NCBI GenBank assembly: GCA_045604985.1 | Contig: JAZUPD010000007.1 | Coordinates: forward strand, 1 to 36,216 | Direction of reading: 5' to 3' | From: SIG710 sp045604985 | Lineage (GTDB): Bacteria; Bacillota; Clostridia; Oscillospirales; CAG-272 | Length of the DNA: 36,216 nucleotides | Shown here: one piece after another, positions 1 through 7,726 of the stretch | Numbering within the stretch: the stretch's first letter is position 1 | Layout of the letters: every line of letters begins with the position of its first letter | Made by a program: the position numbers and the translations under genes | The notes under the pieces: generated by a model | Databases searched by the model: none | What the model saw: only the letters and a program-made list of their open reading frames with translations | What the model was told of the DNA's origin: nothing

Positions 1-37
1 AAATCTTTACTGAAATGTTTTTTCTTTTTTCATTCAT
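1..37 (-). CDS. Unidentified protein, N-terminus only (runs off left edge)
   Basis: Only the first 12 codons are present (MNEKRKNISVKI). The call rests on signals: an ATG at 37 on the minus strand, an AGGAGA ribosome binding site a few bases upstream (45-50), and a near-perfect promoter further upstream. The basic start of the protein would suit a cytoplasmic N-terminus ahead of a membrane segment, but this is a guess. No family can be assigned. Confidence 0.6.
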   Translation of the reverse strand, partial: MNEKRKNISVKI

Positions 38-68
38 GGTTTTTTCTCCTTTTGTTTTCTTTGACCTC

Positions 69-97
69 ATTATAGCACACGATTTTTCATTTGTCAA
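69..97 (-). promoter_or_regulatory. Sigma-A promoter of the left-edge gene
   Basis: On the minus strand TTGACA (92-97) and TATAAT (69-74) are separated by exactly 17 bases. It points at the gene starting at 37, leaving a short leader of roughly 25 bases that contains the ribosome binding site. Confidence 0.8.
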
Positions 98-101
98 TAT
101 A

Positions 102-124
102 TTTTTATCGAAAAACGATAAAAA
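102..124. promoter_or_regulatory. Inverted repeat upstream of the left-edge promoter, candidate operator
   Basis: The arms TTTTTATCG and CGATAAAAA are perfect 9-base inverted repeats around five A residues. The repeat lies just upstream of the -35 box of the minus-strand promoter at 69-97. No downstream U-tract fits a terminator, so a regulator binding site is the more natural reading. The regulator is unknown. The rest of the 125-212 stretch shows only AT-rich spacer. Confidence 0.4.
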
Positions 125-212
125 ACAAAAATTATTTTGGTCGACACAAAAAAGCGTGATATGAAATAGATTTAACGTGTGTTTAAAATTAAAGTCCATA
201 ATGTCTAAAAAT

Positions 213-244
213 AATAGGCTGAGTCGCTTGCGACTCAGCCTATT
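213..244 (-). terminator. Terminator of aspS
   Basis: Perfect 15-base arms (AATAGGCTGAGTCGC and its complement) flank a two-base loop. On the minus strand the stem is followed by ATTATTTTTAG, a U-rich tract, immediately after the aspS stop codon. Confidence 0.85.
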
Positions 245-252
245 GTTATAAT

Positions 253-2040
253 TTATTCTTCTTCCTTTTTAATTGCAATGCAAAGCTCGTCAAGGCCCTT
301 GGGGTCTGCAGGACCGGGGGCGCCGGACATAAGTTCACTTGCATTCTGAACCTTCGGGAATGCGATGACGTCTCGAATATCCTCAAGACCAAGCAGGAGA
401 GTTACGAGACGGTCAAGACCGAAAGCAAGTCCTGCATGGGGAGGAACGCCGTATTTAAATGCTTCAAGCAGATATCCGAATTTTTCGTTTGCTTCTTCGA
501 TGGTAAGACCGAGAAGCGAAAACATCTTCTTTTGAATATCCTCGCTGTGAATACGAACCGAACCGCCACCAAGCTCCGTGCCGTTAAGGACGATATCATA
601 AGCCTTTGCACGAACCTTTTCGGGTGCGCTTTCGAGATATTCCATATCCTCGTCCATGGGAGAAGTGAAGGGATGGTGCATAGCGTAGAACCTGCCATCA
701 TCTTCGCTCCATTCAAAGAGCGGAAATTCCGTTACCCAAAGGAATTTGAAATCGTGGGGATCGAGGAGGTTAAGTCTCTTTGCACATTCGCATCGAAGGT
801 TTCCGAGAGCATCGAAAACGACTTTGTTTTTATCCGCAACGATAAGGATAAGGTCGCCCGCTTCTGCCTTCACAGCGGTCTTTATAGCCTCGTTCTCCTC
901 GTCTGTGAGGAACTTGGCGTAGGATGAGGAAATCTCTCCCGTTTCTGCCCATTTGAGCCATGCAAGACCTTTTGCCTTATACGTTTTAACGTATTCTGTG
1001 AGAGAATCAATTTCTTTGCGGGTGAATTTTGCACCGCCCTTAACATTGATGGCGCGAACAGAGCCGCCCTCTGCGATAGCGCAGGCAAAAACTTTAAATT
1101 CGCAATTTGCAAGAAGAGCCGAAAGGTCACAAAGTTCAAATCCAAATCGGATATCGGGCTTGTCCGAGCCAAATCGCTCCATTGCCTCTCGGTAAGGCAT
1201 CTTTATAAAGTCATAACCAAGCTCGTGTCCGAAATATTCTTTCCACAGATATTTGATAAAGCCCTCATGCATTGCCATAACGTCCTCTGCTGTTGAGAAG
1301 GACATTTCCGTGTCAAGCTGAGTGAACTCTGGCTGACGGTCGGCGCGAAGATCCTCGTCACGGAAGCAACGTGCGATCTGGAAATAGCGGTCAAAGCCTG
1401 AAACCATAAGCAGCTGTTTATATAACTGGGGAGACTGGGGCAGAGCGTAGAATTTGCCGGGGTGAACACGGGAAGGGACCAGATAGTCTCTTGCTCCCTC
1501 GGGAGAGGGCTTGATGAGGCAGGGTGTCTCAATATCCATAAAGCCATTTTCGGCATAGTAATCGCGAGCGATCTTTGTGATCTTTGATCTTGCAATGATA
1601 TTTCCCTGCATATCCGGACGGCGAAGGTCAAGATAGCGATGCTTTAGGCGAAGCTCGGGATTGACCTTGCTGTTTTCCACGATCTCGAATGGAGGTGTCT
1701 GTGCGGTGGAGAGAATTTTAAGCTCTGTAACTCCAATTTCTATTTTGCCTGTGGGAATATTTGGGTTTACGGAGGATCGTGCTCTGACCTTACCGTGAGC
1801 GCAGAGAACAAATTCTGCTCTGACGGAAAAAGCCGCATCAAAAATCTCCTTGTCGGTATCCTCGTCAAAGGCGAGCTGAACTATGCCGCTTCTGTCGCGA
1901 AGGTCGATAAAGATAAGAGCTCCAAGGTCTCTTTGCCTTTGTGCCCAGCCCATAACGCAGACATTTTTTCCTATGTCATTTTCTGAAAGCTCTGCGCAGT
2001 AGCAGGTACGCTTATCATTATTTGCAAGCAACTGTGCCAT
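253..2040 (-). CDS. aspS: Aspartate-tRNA ligase
   Basis: This cytoplasmic class II synthetase charges tRNA(Asp) with aspartate. The 595-residue length is normal for the bacterial type with an inserted GAD domain. An N-terminal anticodon-binding OB fold carries the motif VMGWAQRQRDLGALIFIDLR. Class II motif 2 is visible as FRDEDLRADRQPEFTQLD and motif 3 as GLAFGLDRLVTLLLG near the C-terminus. The ATG at 2040 (protein starting MAQLLANND) is preferred over one seven codons upstream because AAGGAGA lies about eight bases before it. A promoter sits upstream and a strong terminator follows, so it is probably transcribed alone. Whether it is the discriminating or non-discriminating form (also charging tRNA(Asn)) cannot be decided here; no gatCAB genes are in the window. 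Confidence 0.97.
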   Translation of the reverse strand: MAQLLANNDKRTCYCAELSENDIGKNVCVMGWAQRQRDLGALIFIDLRDRSGIVQLAFDEDTDKEIFDAAFSVRAEFVLCAHGKVRARSSVNPNIPTGKIEIGVTELKILSTAQTPPFEIVENSKVNPELRLKHRYLDLRRPDMQGNIIARSKITKIARDYYAENGFMDIETPCLIKPSPEGARDYLVPSRVHPGKFYALPQSPQLYKQLLMVSGFDRYFQIARCFRDEDLRADRQPEFTQLDTEMSFSTAEDVMAMHEGFIKYLWKEYFGHELGYDFIKMPYREAMERFGSDKPDIRFGFELCDLSALLANCEFKVFACAIAEGGSVRAINVKGGAKFTRKEIDSLTEYVKTYKAKGLAWLKWAETGEISSSYAKFLTDEENEAIKTAVKAEAGDLILIVADKNKVVFDALGNLRCECAKRLNLLDPHDFKFLWVTEFPLFEWSEDDGRFYAMHHPFTSPMDEDMEYLESAPEKVRAKAYDIVLNGTELGGGSVRIHSEDIQKKMFSLLGLTIEEANEKFGYLLEAFKYGVPPHAGLAFGLDRLVTLLLGLEDIRDVIAFPKVQNASELMSGAPGPADPKGLDELCIAIKKEEE

Positions 2041-2081
2041 ATTTTTTCTCCTTAATCTCATACAAACGATATTTCATATTT

Positions 2082-2109
2082 ATTATACTCGGTTTTTGAA
2101 TTTTGTCAA
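2082..2109 (-). promoter_or_regulatory. Promoter of aspS
   Basis: On the minus strand TTGACA (2104-2109) and TATAAT (2082-2087) lie 16 bases apart, giving a leader of about 35 bases before the aspS start. Confidence 0.75.
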
Positions 2110-2243
2110 GACGAACATTATTTTTTTAAACAAAATGCGACAAAATTAAAGGGAAGAATATTTTTTTAGACAAAAAGTGTGCTTTTTATACTTTTTCAAA
2201 AACACTCCGTTGAGACAAAAATATTAAGCAAATATTTTTCGTA

Positions 2244-2272
2244 TTGACTTTTTAGAAAAAAGGTAGTATAAT
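2244..2272 (+). promoter_or_regulatory. Promoter of the nahK-like gene
   Basis: TTGACT (2244-2249) and TATAAT (2267-2272) are spaced by 17 bases, about 40 bases before the start codon. It is divergent from the aspS promoter. The AT-rich DNA between the two shows no other clear element. Confidence 0.75.
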
Positions 2273-2310
2273 AGTTTGTAGAAAACTATAATTATTGTGA
2301 AGAGGTTGAC

Positions 2311-3411
2311 ATGACAGAACAAAAGTTATATGATTTGCTCCGAAAATTTGACCTTAAAACAGATCTTCAGAATGTAAAGGTTTTACCTTACGGCGGTGGA
2401 CATATTAATTCCACTTTCCTTGTGGACGGTGAACCAAAATATGTTCTTCAGAAGATCAATACCCACGTTTTCTCTCATCCCGTTGAGCTTATGAGAAATA
2501 TCGAGCTTGTTACCGAGCATCTTACGAAAAAGATGCTTGCGGCAGGCGAGGATGCCTCTATGGGTACATACAGAGTTGTAAAAGCTAAGGACGGAAAAAA
2601 CCATGTTACCGATGGGGAAGGGCATTTTTATAGAGTTGTCACTTTTATAGACGCTGTTTCTCATGAAAAGGTTGATGATCCTGCCGAGCTTTACCGTGCC
2701 GCAAAGGTCTATGGAAAATTCCAAAAGATGCTTTCGGATTTTGACGCAAATCAGCTATTTGAAGTCATTCCCATGTTCCATCATACCCCCAATCGCATGA
2801 AAAATCTCCTGAAGGCAATAGAGGAGAATAAGAGCGGCAGACTAGATAAGGTCAAAGCAGATGTTGAATTTGCTCTTTCGTATAAGGACAGAATTTCAGC
2901 TATCGTCGATGGCATTGCAGACGGCTCTATACCGCTCCGCGTTACTCATAACGACACCAAGCTCAATAATTTCCTTTTCCAAAAGGATGACGATGAGTGC
3001 GTTTGCCTTGTTGATCTTGATACCGTTATGCCCGGCTCGCTTCTCTATGACTATGGAGATGCACTGAGAGTTGGTGCTTCAAGTGCCGCAGAGGATGAAC
3101 CCGACCTTTCAAAGGTCAATTTCCGTATCGAGCCATTTGAGCAGTTTACAAGAGGACTTCTTGAAGTCTTTGCAAATGACATTACCGAGCGTGAGCTTGA
3201 GCTTATGCCTTATAGCCATCTTCTTATGACTTTTGAGGTTGGTATCAGATTCCTTACAGATTATCTTGACGGAGATGTTTATTTCAAGACCGCATATTCT
3301 GAGCATAATATTGATAGAGCCAGAAATCAGTTTAAGCTTGTTCGCGATATAGACGAGAGAATGGATGTACTGAATGCGCTTGTTAAGAGTATCTATAGCG
3401 AAGTAAAGTAG
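2311..3411 (+). CDS. nahK: N-acetylhexosamine 1-kinase-like phosphotransferase
   Basis: The 366-residue protein belongs to the aminoglycoside phosphotransferase/choline kinase fold. It resembles bifidobacterial NahK along its whole length as I remember that sequence: the glycine-rich start GGGHINSTF (residues 28-36), LQKINTHVF, MRNIELVTEHL, the catalytic loop RVTHNDTKLNN (210-220, catalytic Asp215), the metal-binding VDLDTVMPGSLLYDYGD (234-250) and EVGIRFLTDYLDGD. NahK phosphorylates the anomeric hydroxyl of GlcNAc or GalNAc using ATP, feeding a GalT-type uridylyltransferase. It is transcribed alone between its own promoter and terminator. The galT gene and a GH3 hexosaminidase lie about 24 kb away in the same window, which fits an amino-sugar salvage role. 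Substrate specificity is inferred from similarity; a related sugar kinase activity remains possible. Confidence 0.85.
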   Translation: MTEQKLYDLLRKFDLKTDLQNVKVLPYGGGHINSTFLVDGEPKYVLQKINTHVFSHPVELMRNIELVTEHLTKKMLAAGEDASMGTYRVVKAKDGKNHVTDGEGHFYRVVTFIDAVSHEKVDDPAELYRAAKVYGKFQKMLSDFDANQLFEVIPMFHHTPNRMKNLLKAIEENKSGRLDKVKADVEFALSYKDRISAIVDGIADGSIPLRVTHNDTKLNNFLFQKDDDECVCLVDLDTVMPGSLLYDYGDALRVGASSAAEDEPDLSKVNFRIEPFEQFTRGLLEVFANDITERELELMPYSHLLMTFEVGIRFLTDYLDGDVYFKTAYSEHNIDRARNQFKLVRDIDERMDVLNALVKSIYSEVK

Positions 3412-3414
3412 TAT

Positions 3415-3456
3415 AAGGGACTGATTCACTTAAAAAAGTGAGCAGTCCCTTTTTTG
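3415..3456 (+). terminator. Terminator of the nahK-like gene
   Basis: AAGGGACTG pairs with CAGTCCCTT, and an inner TTCACTT/AAGTGA stem surrounds an A-rich loop. A run of T follows. It begins four bases after the stop codon. Confidence 0.8.
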
Positions 3457-3614
3457 TGAGGACTTGTCGCGCTGAGATGACAAATGCAGACCTTAGGTAG
3501 AAAGGTCACATTAAGCGGCGTGGCATAACCGAAAAAACCATTTATCATCAAGATTTAATTGTAATCACGGAGCTGAAGCCATATTGATCGTTTCAGCCAA
3601 TGTAAAGGAGAAAA

Positions 3615-4613
3615 ATGAAGAAGATAACGATTCTCGGCGCAGGTACATGGGGTGTTGCCCTTGCCGCAATGCTTAAAAGAGAGAACGGTCATGATATATG
3701 TCTCTGGTCCGCCTTTGCGGCGGAGCTGGATGCCCTGAAGGCTGATTTGCGTCATCCAAATCTCGAAGGACTCGTGCTTCCAAATGGCATTGAATTTGAA
3801 GCGGATATTTCTGTGGCTTGTCAAAATGCCGATTTTATAATCATAGCAGTGCCGTCTCCCTATGTGAGAGAAACTGCGAGAAAGATAGCTCCGCTTATTT
3901 CGGAAAAAACCATTATAGTTGACGTTGCAAAGGGGCTTGAAAAGGTTACGGGAATGACCCTTTGCGAGGTGATTGAGGACGAGATAGGAAGGAAAAACGG
4001 AGGAATAGTTGCCCTTTCGGGGCCTACTCATGCAGAGGAGGTAGCCCTTGGGTTGCCTACTGCCATCGTTGCCGCATCCGAGAGAGAAGAGGCGGCAAAA
4101 GAGGTTCAGAGGGCGTTTTCGGGTAGTTTTTTTAGAGTTTACACCAATTCGGATGTTAAAGGAATTGAAATCTGCGGGGCAATGAAGAATATAATTGCCA
4201 TCTGTGCGGGAATTTCAACGGGACTTGGCTATGGAGACAATGCGAAATCAGCCATTGTCACCCGCGGAATGGCGGAGATAACTAGGCTTGGCGTTGCTAT
4301 GGGCTGCTCGGGCAGAACCTTTGAGAGCCTTGCGGGAATAGGTGATCTCGTGGTCACCTGTATGAGCCAACACAGCCGCAATCACAGGGCAGGCGTACTT
4401 ATCGGAAAGGGATACAGCGTAAAGGATGCTGTAGCTGAAGTTGGGATGACAGTTGAGGGTATCAATGCGCTTCCCGCTGCGCTTGAGCTTTCTGCTCGTT
4501 TTGGTGTTGAGCTTCCTTTCTGTCAAATGTTGAATGAGGTTATTTCGGGAAAGCTTGATGTTTGTGAAGCTGTAAATTTGCTGATGCTACGCGCTCTCAA
4601 GCCTGAGATATAA
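3615..4613 (+). CDS. gpsA: Glycerol-3-phosphate dehydrogenase (NAD(P)+)
   Basis: The enzyme reduces dihydroxyacetone phosphate to sn-glycerol 3-phosphate, the backbone for membrane phospholipids, in the cytoplasm. The 332-residue length is typical. The N-terminal Rossmann loop is ITILGAGTWG (4-13); the substrate-binding lysine is in DVAKGLE (K106), and the catalytic lysine in GAMKN (K191). The segment SGPTHAEEVALGLPTA is also characteristic. AAAGGAG lies just before the ATG. The preceding 160 bases hold a possible short hairpin (around 3575-3600) but no convincing promoter. The usual partner plsY is not adjacent. It converges on gapA across a shared terminator. Confidence 0.97.
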   Translation: MKKITILGAGTWGVALAAMLKRENGHDICLWSAFAAELDALKADLRHPNLEGLVLPNGIEFEADISVACQNADFIIIAVPSPYVRETARKIAPLISEKTIIVDVAKGLEKVTGMTLCEVIEDEIGRKNGGIVALSGPTHAEEVALGLPTAIVAASEREEAAKEVQRAFSGSFFRVYTNSDVKGIEICGAMKNIIAICAGISTGLGYGDNAKSAIVTRGMAEITRLGVAMGCSGRTFESLAGIGDLVVTCMSQHSRNHRAGVLIGKGYSVKDAVAEVGMTVEGINALPAALELSARFGVELPFCQMLNEVISGKLDVCEAVNLLMLRALKPEI

Positions 4614-4616
4614 TAA

Positions 4617-4655
4617 AACAAAAGGGCTGAGTCATTGACTCAGCCCCATTTTATT
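4617..4655. terminator. Bidirectional terminator between gpsA and gapA
   Basis: GGGCTGAGTC (4624-4633) and its complement (4637-4646) form a 10-base stem with a three-base loop. An A-rich tract precedes and a T-rich tract follows, so it can serve both convergent genes. Confidence 0.85.
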
Positions 4656-4666
4656 AGCAAATAGAA

Positions 4667-5686
4667 TTAAGCAAGTTCTGCGAAATACTTAATCGTGCGT
4701 ACCATCTGGCTTGTGTAGGAGTTCTCGTTATCGTACCAAGAAACTACCTGTACCTGATAGGTATCGTCGCCGATCTTTGCAACCATTGTCTGTGTTGCAT
4801 CGAAGAGAGAACCATAAGAAATTCCGATAACGTCGGAGGAAACGATCTGATCCTCGTTGTAACCGAAGGAAGCGGAAGAAGCAGCCTTCATAGCAGCGTT
4901 GATGCCCTCAGCTGTAATATCCTTACCCTTAACAACAGCTACGAGAATTGTTGTAGAACCTGTGCAGGTAGGAACTCTCTGAGCAGAACCAATGAGCTTG
5001 CCGTTGAGCTCGGGAATAACGAGACCGATAGCCTTTGCAGCTCCGGTGGAGTTAGGAACGATGTTCTGTGCGCCTGCTCTTGCACGGCGGAGGTCACCCT
5101 TTCTGTGAGGACCGTCAAGGATCATCTGGTCACCGGTGTAAGCATGAACAGTTGTCATGATTCCGCTCTGGATAGGAGCATAGACGTTAAGAGCCTTAGC
5201 CATAGGAGCAAGGCAGTTTGTTGTGCAGGATGCAGCGGAGATTATCTTGTCATCAGCTGTTAGAGTGTTCTGGTTTTCGCTGTATACGATAGTCTTGAGG
5301 ACCTTGCCTGCGGGAGCGGAGATAACAACCTTCTTTGCGCCTGCATTGATATGAGCCATGGACTTCTCTGTGGAGCAGTAGAAGCCTGTACACTCGAGAA
5401 CGACGTCAACGCCGAGCTTGCCCCAAGGGCAGTTAGCAGCGTCCTTTTCGGCATAGATCTGAAGAACCTTGCCGTCAACTGTGATTGTGCCTGCTTCGTC
5501 ATCAGACTCAACGGTGTGACCGTCGTAACGACCCTGAGCTGTGTCATACTTGAGAAGGTGAGCGAGCATGGAAGGCTTTGTGAGGTCGTTGATAGCTACG
5601 ATCTCATAACCATCTGCACCGAACATCTGTCTGAAAGCGAGACGTCCGATACGACCGAAACCATTGATAGCAACTTTAACTGACAT
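4667..5686 (-). CDS. gapA: Glyceraldehyde-3-phosphate dehydrogenase, type I
   Basis: This glycolytic enzyme oxidises glyceraldehyde 3-phosphate to 1,3-bisphosphoglycerate with NAD. It has 339 residues. Visible are the NAD-binding start VAINGFGRIGRLAFRQ, Asp34 in AINDLT (a residue that favours NAD over NADP), the catalytic SAASCTTNCLAP (Cys154), and the C-terminal WYDNENSYTSQMV. The start at 5686 is preferred over a longer frame beginning at 5767 because GGAGG stands directly upstream and the family starts here. The upstream DNA is very AT-rich; a weak promoter candidate (TTGATA/TAAAAT, 16-base spacing on the minus strand) lies near 5800-5830. A Fur-box-like sequence occurs at 5733-5748. The gene is transcribed alone. 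Confidence 0.97.
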   Translation of the reverse strand: MSVKVAINGFGRIGRLAFRQMFGADGYEIVAINDLTKPSMLAHLLKYDTAQGRYDGHTVESDDEAGTITVDGKVLQIYAEKDAANCPWGKLGVDVVLECTGFYCSTEKSMAHINAGAKKVVISAPAGKVLKTIVYSENQNTLTADDKIISAASCTTNCLAPMAKALNVYAPIQSGIMTTVHAYTGDQMILDGPHRKGDLRRARAGAQNIVPNSTGAAKAIGLVIPELNGKLIGSAQRVPTCTGSTTILVAVVKGKDITAEGINAAMKAASSASFGYNEDQIVSSDVIGISYGSLFDATQTMVAKIGDDTYQVQVVSWYDNENSYTSQMVRTIKYFAELA

Positions 5687-5892
5687 TTTTGGAATCCTCC
5701 GTTTTATATAAAAAATTTTTTGACTTTTTTCGTGAGAATCATTTTTCACATATATATTGTAACTCAAAATTCGAAAATATACATGGGATTTGGCAAAATT
5801 TTATCATTTTTGTATAATATATCAAAAAAACACTTGAAATCAAGCTGATATCCGTCGTTTTGGTGCATATTTCCATATTTTTTTCATATGTA

Positions 5893-5921
5893 TTGACTTT
5901 GGTTTGTTCGGATGTTAAAAT
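5893..5921 (+). promoter_or_regulatory. Promoter of the cation-efflux operon
   Basis: TTGACT (5893-5898) and TAAAAT (5916-5921) are spaced by 17 bases, about 55 bases before the start codon at 5978. Confidence 0.7.
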
Positions 5922-5977
5922 AATATGTAGTACGTAAGAAAAGGTATACAAAAAACACCTGGAGGAAATTTCAAGTA

Positions 5978-7141
5978 ATGACGGCACTTCTTTGCAGATT
6001 TTTTATAAAGGATCGTGAAAACACTGCGGACGTCAAGGTTCGCACCGCATACGGCACCCTTGCGGGTATAGTGGGAATAATAGTCAATTTTTTTCTTTTT
6101 TTGGGAAAGATGGCAGTTGGTCTTTTAACTGCCTCCATTGCCATAACTGCAGATGCTGTCAATAATCTTTCGGATGCTCTCTCATCCGTCATCTCTCTTA
6201 TCAGCTTCAAGATTTCCTCAAAGCCCGCAGATAGAGAGCATCCCTTTGGTCATGCAAGGATCGAATATATTGCTTCGATGATAGTTTCATTTATTATTCT
6301 TTTTATTGGAATAAATCTTATGAAAGATTCTGCTGTAAAGATATTCTTTGGCGACGAGAAAACCGATCCGAGCATAGTGGCGATAATAGTCCTTATCGTG
6401 TCGATCTTGGGAAAGCTTTGGCTCTTTTTCTTTAACAGAAAGCTGGGCAATAAGATAAATTCTTCCGTTATGCGTGCAACCGCTGCAGATTCTCTTTTGG
6501 ATTCCATTGCCACCTGTGCCGTGCTTGTGTCAACGATTATTTACCGTTTTACGGATTTTGAGCTTGATGCTTATATGGGTGTTGTCGTTGCCGTTATAAT
6601 TATAAGATCGGGAATAGGAGTTTTCAGGGAAGCTATGGATTCGATACTCGGAACGTCACCCGACGGAGAAACTATTGAAAAGGTCAAGGAGATCATTTTT
6701 TCTCACCCCGAAAGCATTGGAATTCATGACCTTGTGCTTCATAATTACGGTCCGGGCAGATTTTTTATGTCATGCCATGTTGAGGTTGACGGAGGGGCGG
6801 ATATCTATACTTCTCACGATGCCATCGACAATATCGAGCGAGAGATATTTGAAAAGCTCGGTGTTCAGTGCAGTATCCATCTTGACCCCATTGCGGTTGG
6901 CGATCCTATCACTGATGAGCTTAAGAAAGAGATACAGTCCATAGTCACTTCCATTGATGAGAGGATGAATATTCATGATTTCAGGGTAGTTCCCGGAACG
7001 ACTCATATCAATCTTATCTTTGACGTTGTGGTTCCCTTTGAGGTAAAGGAAAGCGATGAGGAGATAAGGGCTATGATATCTGAGCGGGTAAGGAGCATGG
7101 AGGGAAATTATTTTGCCGTCATAACTGTTGACAGGCAGTAA
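5978..7141 (+). CDS. Cation diffusion facilitator (CDF) transporter with doubled C-terminal domain
   Basis: CDF proteins export divalent metals such as Zn, Mn or Fe by metal/proton antiport in the plasma membrane. Residues about 27-215 carry the six-helix transmembrane domain, with the metal-site signatures TADAVNNLSDA in TM2 (N63, D66 region) and ADSLLDS in TM5 (D171, D175), plus the conserved REHPFGHARIEYIAS. The first cytoplasmic dimerisation domain spans about 230-303 (IHDLVLHNYGPGRFFMSCHVEV). A second stretch at about 313-387 repeats the pattern (IHDFRVVPGTTHINLIFDVVVP), so the 387-residue protein is longer than the usual 290-310. GGAGGA precedes the ATG. It leads a two-gene operon with the DUF1508 protein. 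The exported metal cannot be read from sequence alone. Confidence 0.9.
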   Translation: MTALLCRFFIKDRENTADVKVRTAYGTLAGIVGIIVNFFLFLGKMAVGLLTASIAITADAVNNLSDALSSVISLISFKISSKPADREHPFGHARIEYIASMIVSFIILFIGINLMKDSAVKIFFGDEKTDPSIVAIIVLIVSILGKLWLFFFNRKLGNKINSSVMRATAADSLLDSIATCAVLVSTIIYRFTDFELDAYMGVVVAVIIIRSGIGVFREAMDSILGTSPDGETIEKVKEIIFSHPESIGIHDLVLHNYGPGRFFMSCHVEVDGGADIYTSHDAIDNIEREIFEKLGVQCSIHLDPIAVGDPITDELKKEIQSIVTSIDERMNIHDFRVVPGTTHINLIFDVVVPFEVKESDEEIRAMISERVRSMEGNYFAVITVDRQ

Positions 7142-7163
7142 AAATGAATGAAAAGGAGAAAAA

Positions 7164-7568
7164 ATGGCAAGCGGACGCTATGAAATAACGAAAAACGGCG
7201 CAGATGAATTTTCATTTTCTCTTGTGACACTTGGCGGGAGAACGATAGCTAAAAGCGGAAAATACAGATCTCTTGGCGTTTGTAAAAAGGGGATCGCAAG
7301 TCTCAGGATAAATTCGGACGCTCCCATCGAGGATAAGACTGAGAGCTTTTCGGAGGAAACCGGCGAAACAGGCTTAACAGGCGTAAAAATGTGCTGCCCC
7401 AAAATTGAGCTTGTGGCAAGCGGCGGTGCTTACAATTTTTACGTGCTAGCGAAAAATGGAAGTATAATTGCAGAGGGTGAGGGATATGGAACGAAAAACC
7501 GCTGTCTTGAAGCCATTGCAAAATTAAAATATATAGCTTTTTCGGCTGAAAATATTGAAAGATTCTGA
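7164..7568 (+). CDS. DUF1508 (YegP-like) two-repeat protein
   Basis: The 134-residue protein has two copies of a short beta-rich unit: GRYEITKNGADEFSFSLVTL with TIAKSGKY at the N-terminus, and PKIELVASGGAYNFYVLAKN with IIAEGEGYGTKNRCLEAI in the second half. This is the DUF1508/YegP pattern, a small domain of unproven function that usually occurs in pairs. The two units are joined by an acidic linker (about residues 50-72). AAAGGAG stands before the ATG, 22 bases after the CDF gene, so the two are probably cotranscribed. No signal peptide or membrane segment is seen. Confidence 0.8.
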   Translation: MASGRYEITKNGADEFSFSLVTLGGRTIAKSGKYRSLGVCKKGIASLRINSDAPIEDKTESFSEETGETGLTGVKMCCPKIELVASGGAYNFYVLAKNGSIIAEGEGYGTKNRCLEAIAKLKYIAFSAENIERF

Positions 7569-7655
7569 AAAAATAAACCTTATCACCCAAAGGCTCAAGA
7601 TGATTTTTTGTGATTTGAACCAAGGATGTTATTTGCCGCTTTGGGATTCATGAAT

Positions 7656-7691
7656 AAAGGTGCTGAACCGAATTTTCGGTTCAGCACCTTT
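7656..7691. terminator. Bidirectional terminator between the DUF1508 gene and recG
   Basis: Perfect 17-base arms (AAAGGTGCTGAACCGAA and complement) surround a two-base loop, with T-rich sequence on the plus side. It lies between convergent genes. Confidence 0.85.
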
Positions 7692-7726
7692 ATTTTTTAG
7701 ATATAAATCCCTATTAAAAAAACTTT

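Noticed and set aside
402..1631. Several open frames of 60-160 codons on both strands inside aspS
   Set aside because: They overlap a complete, well-supported aspartate-tRNA ligase gene and have no independent start signals.
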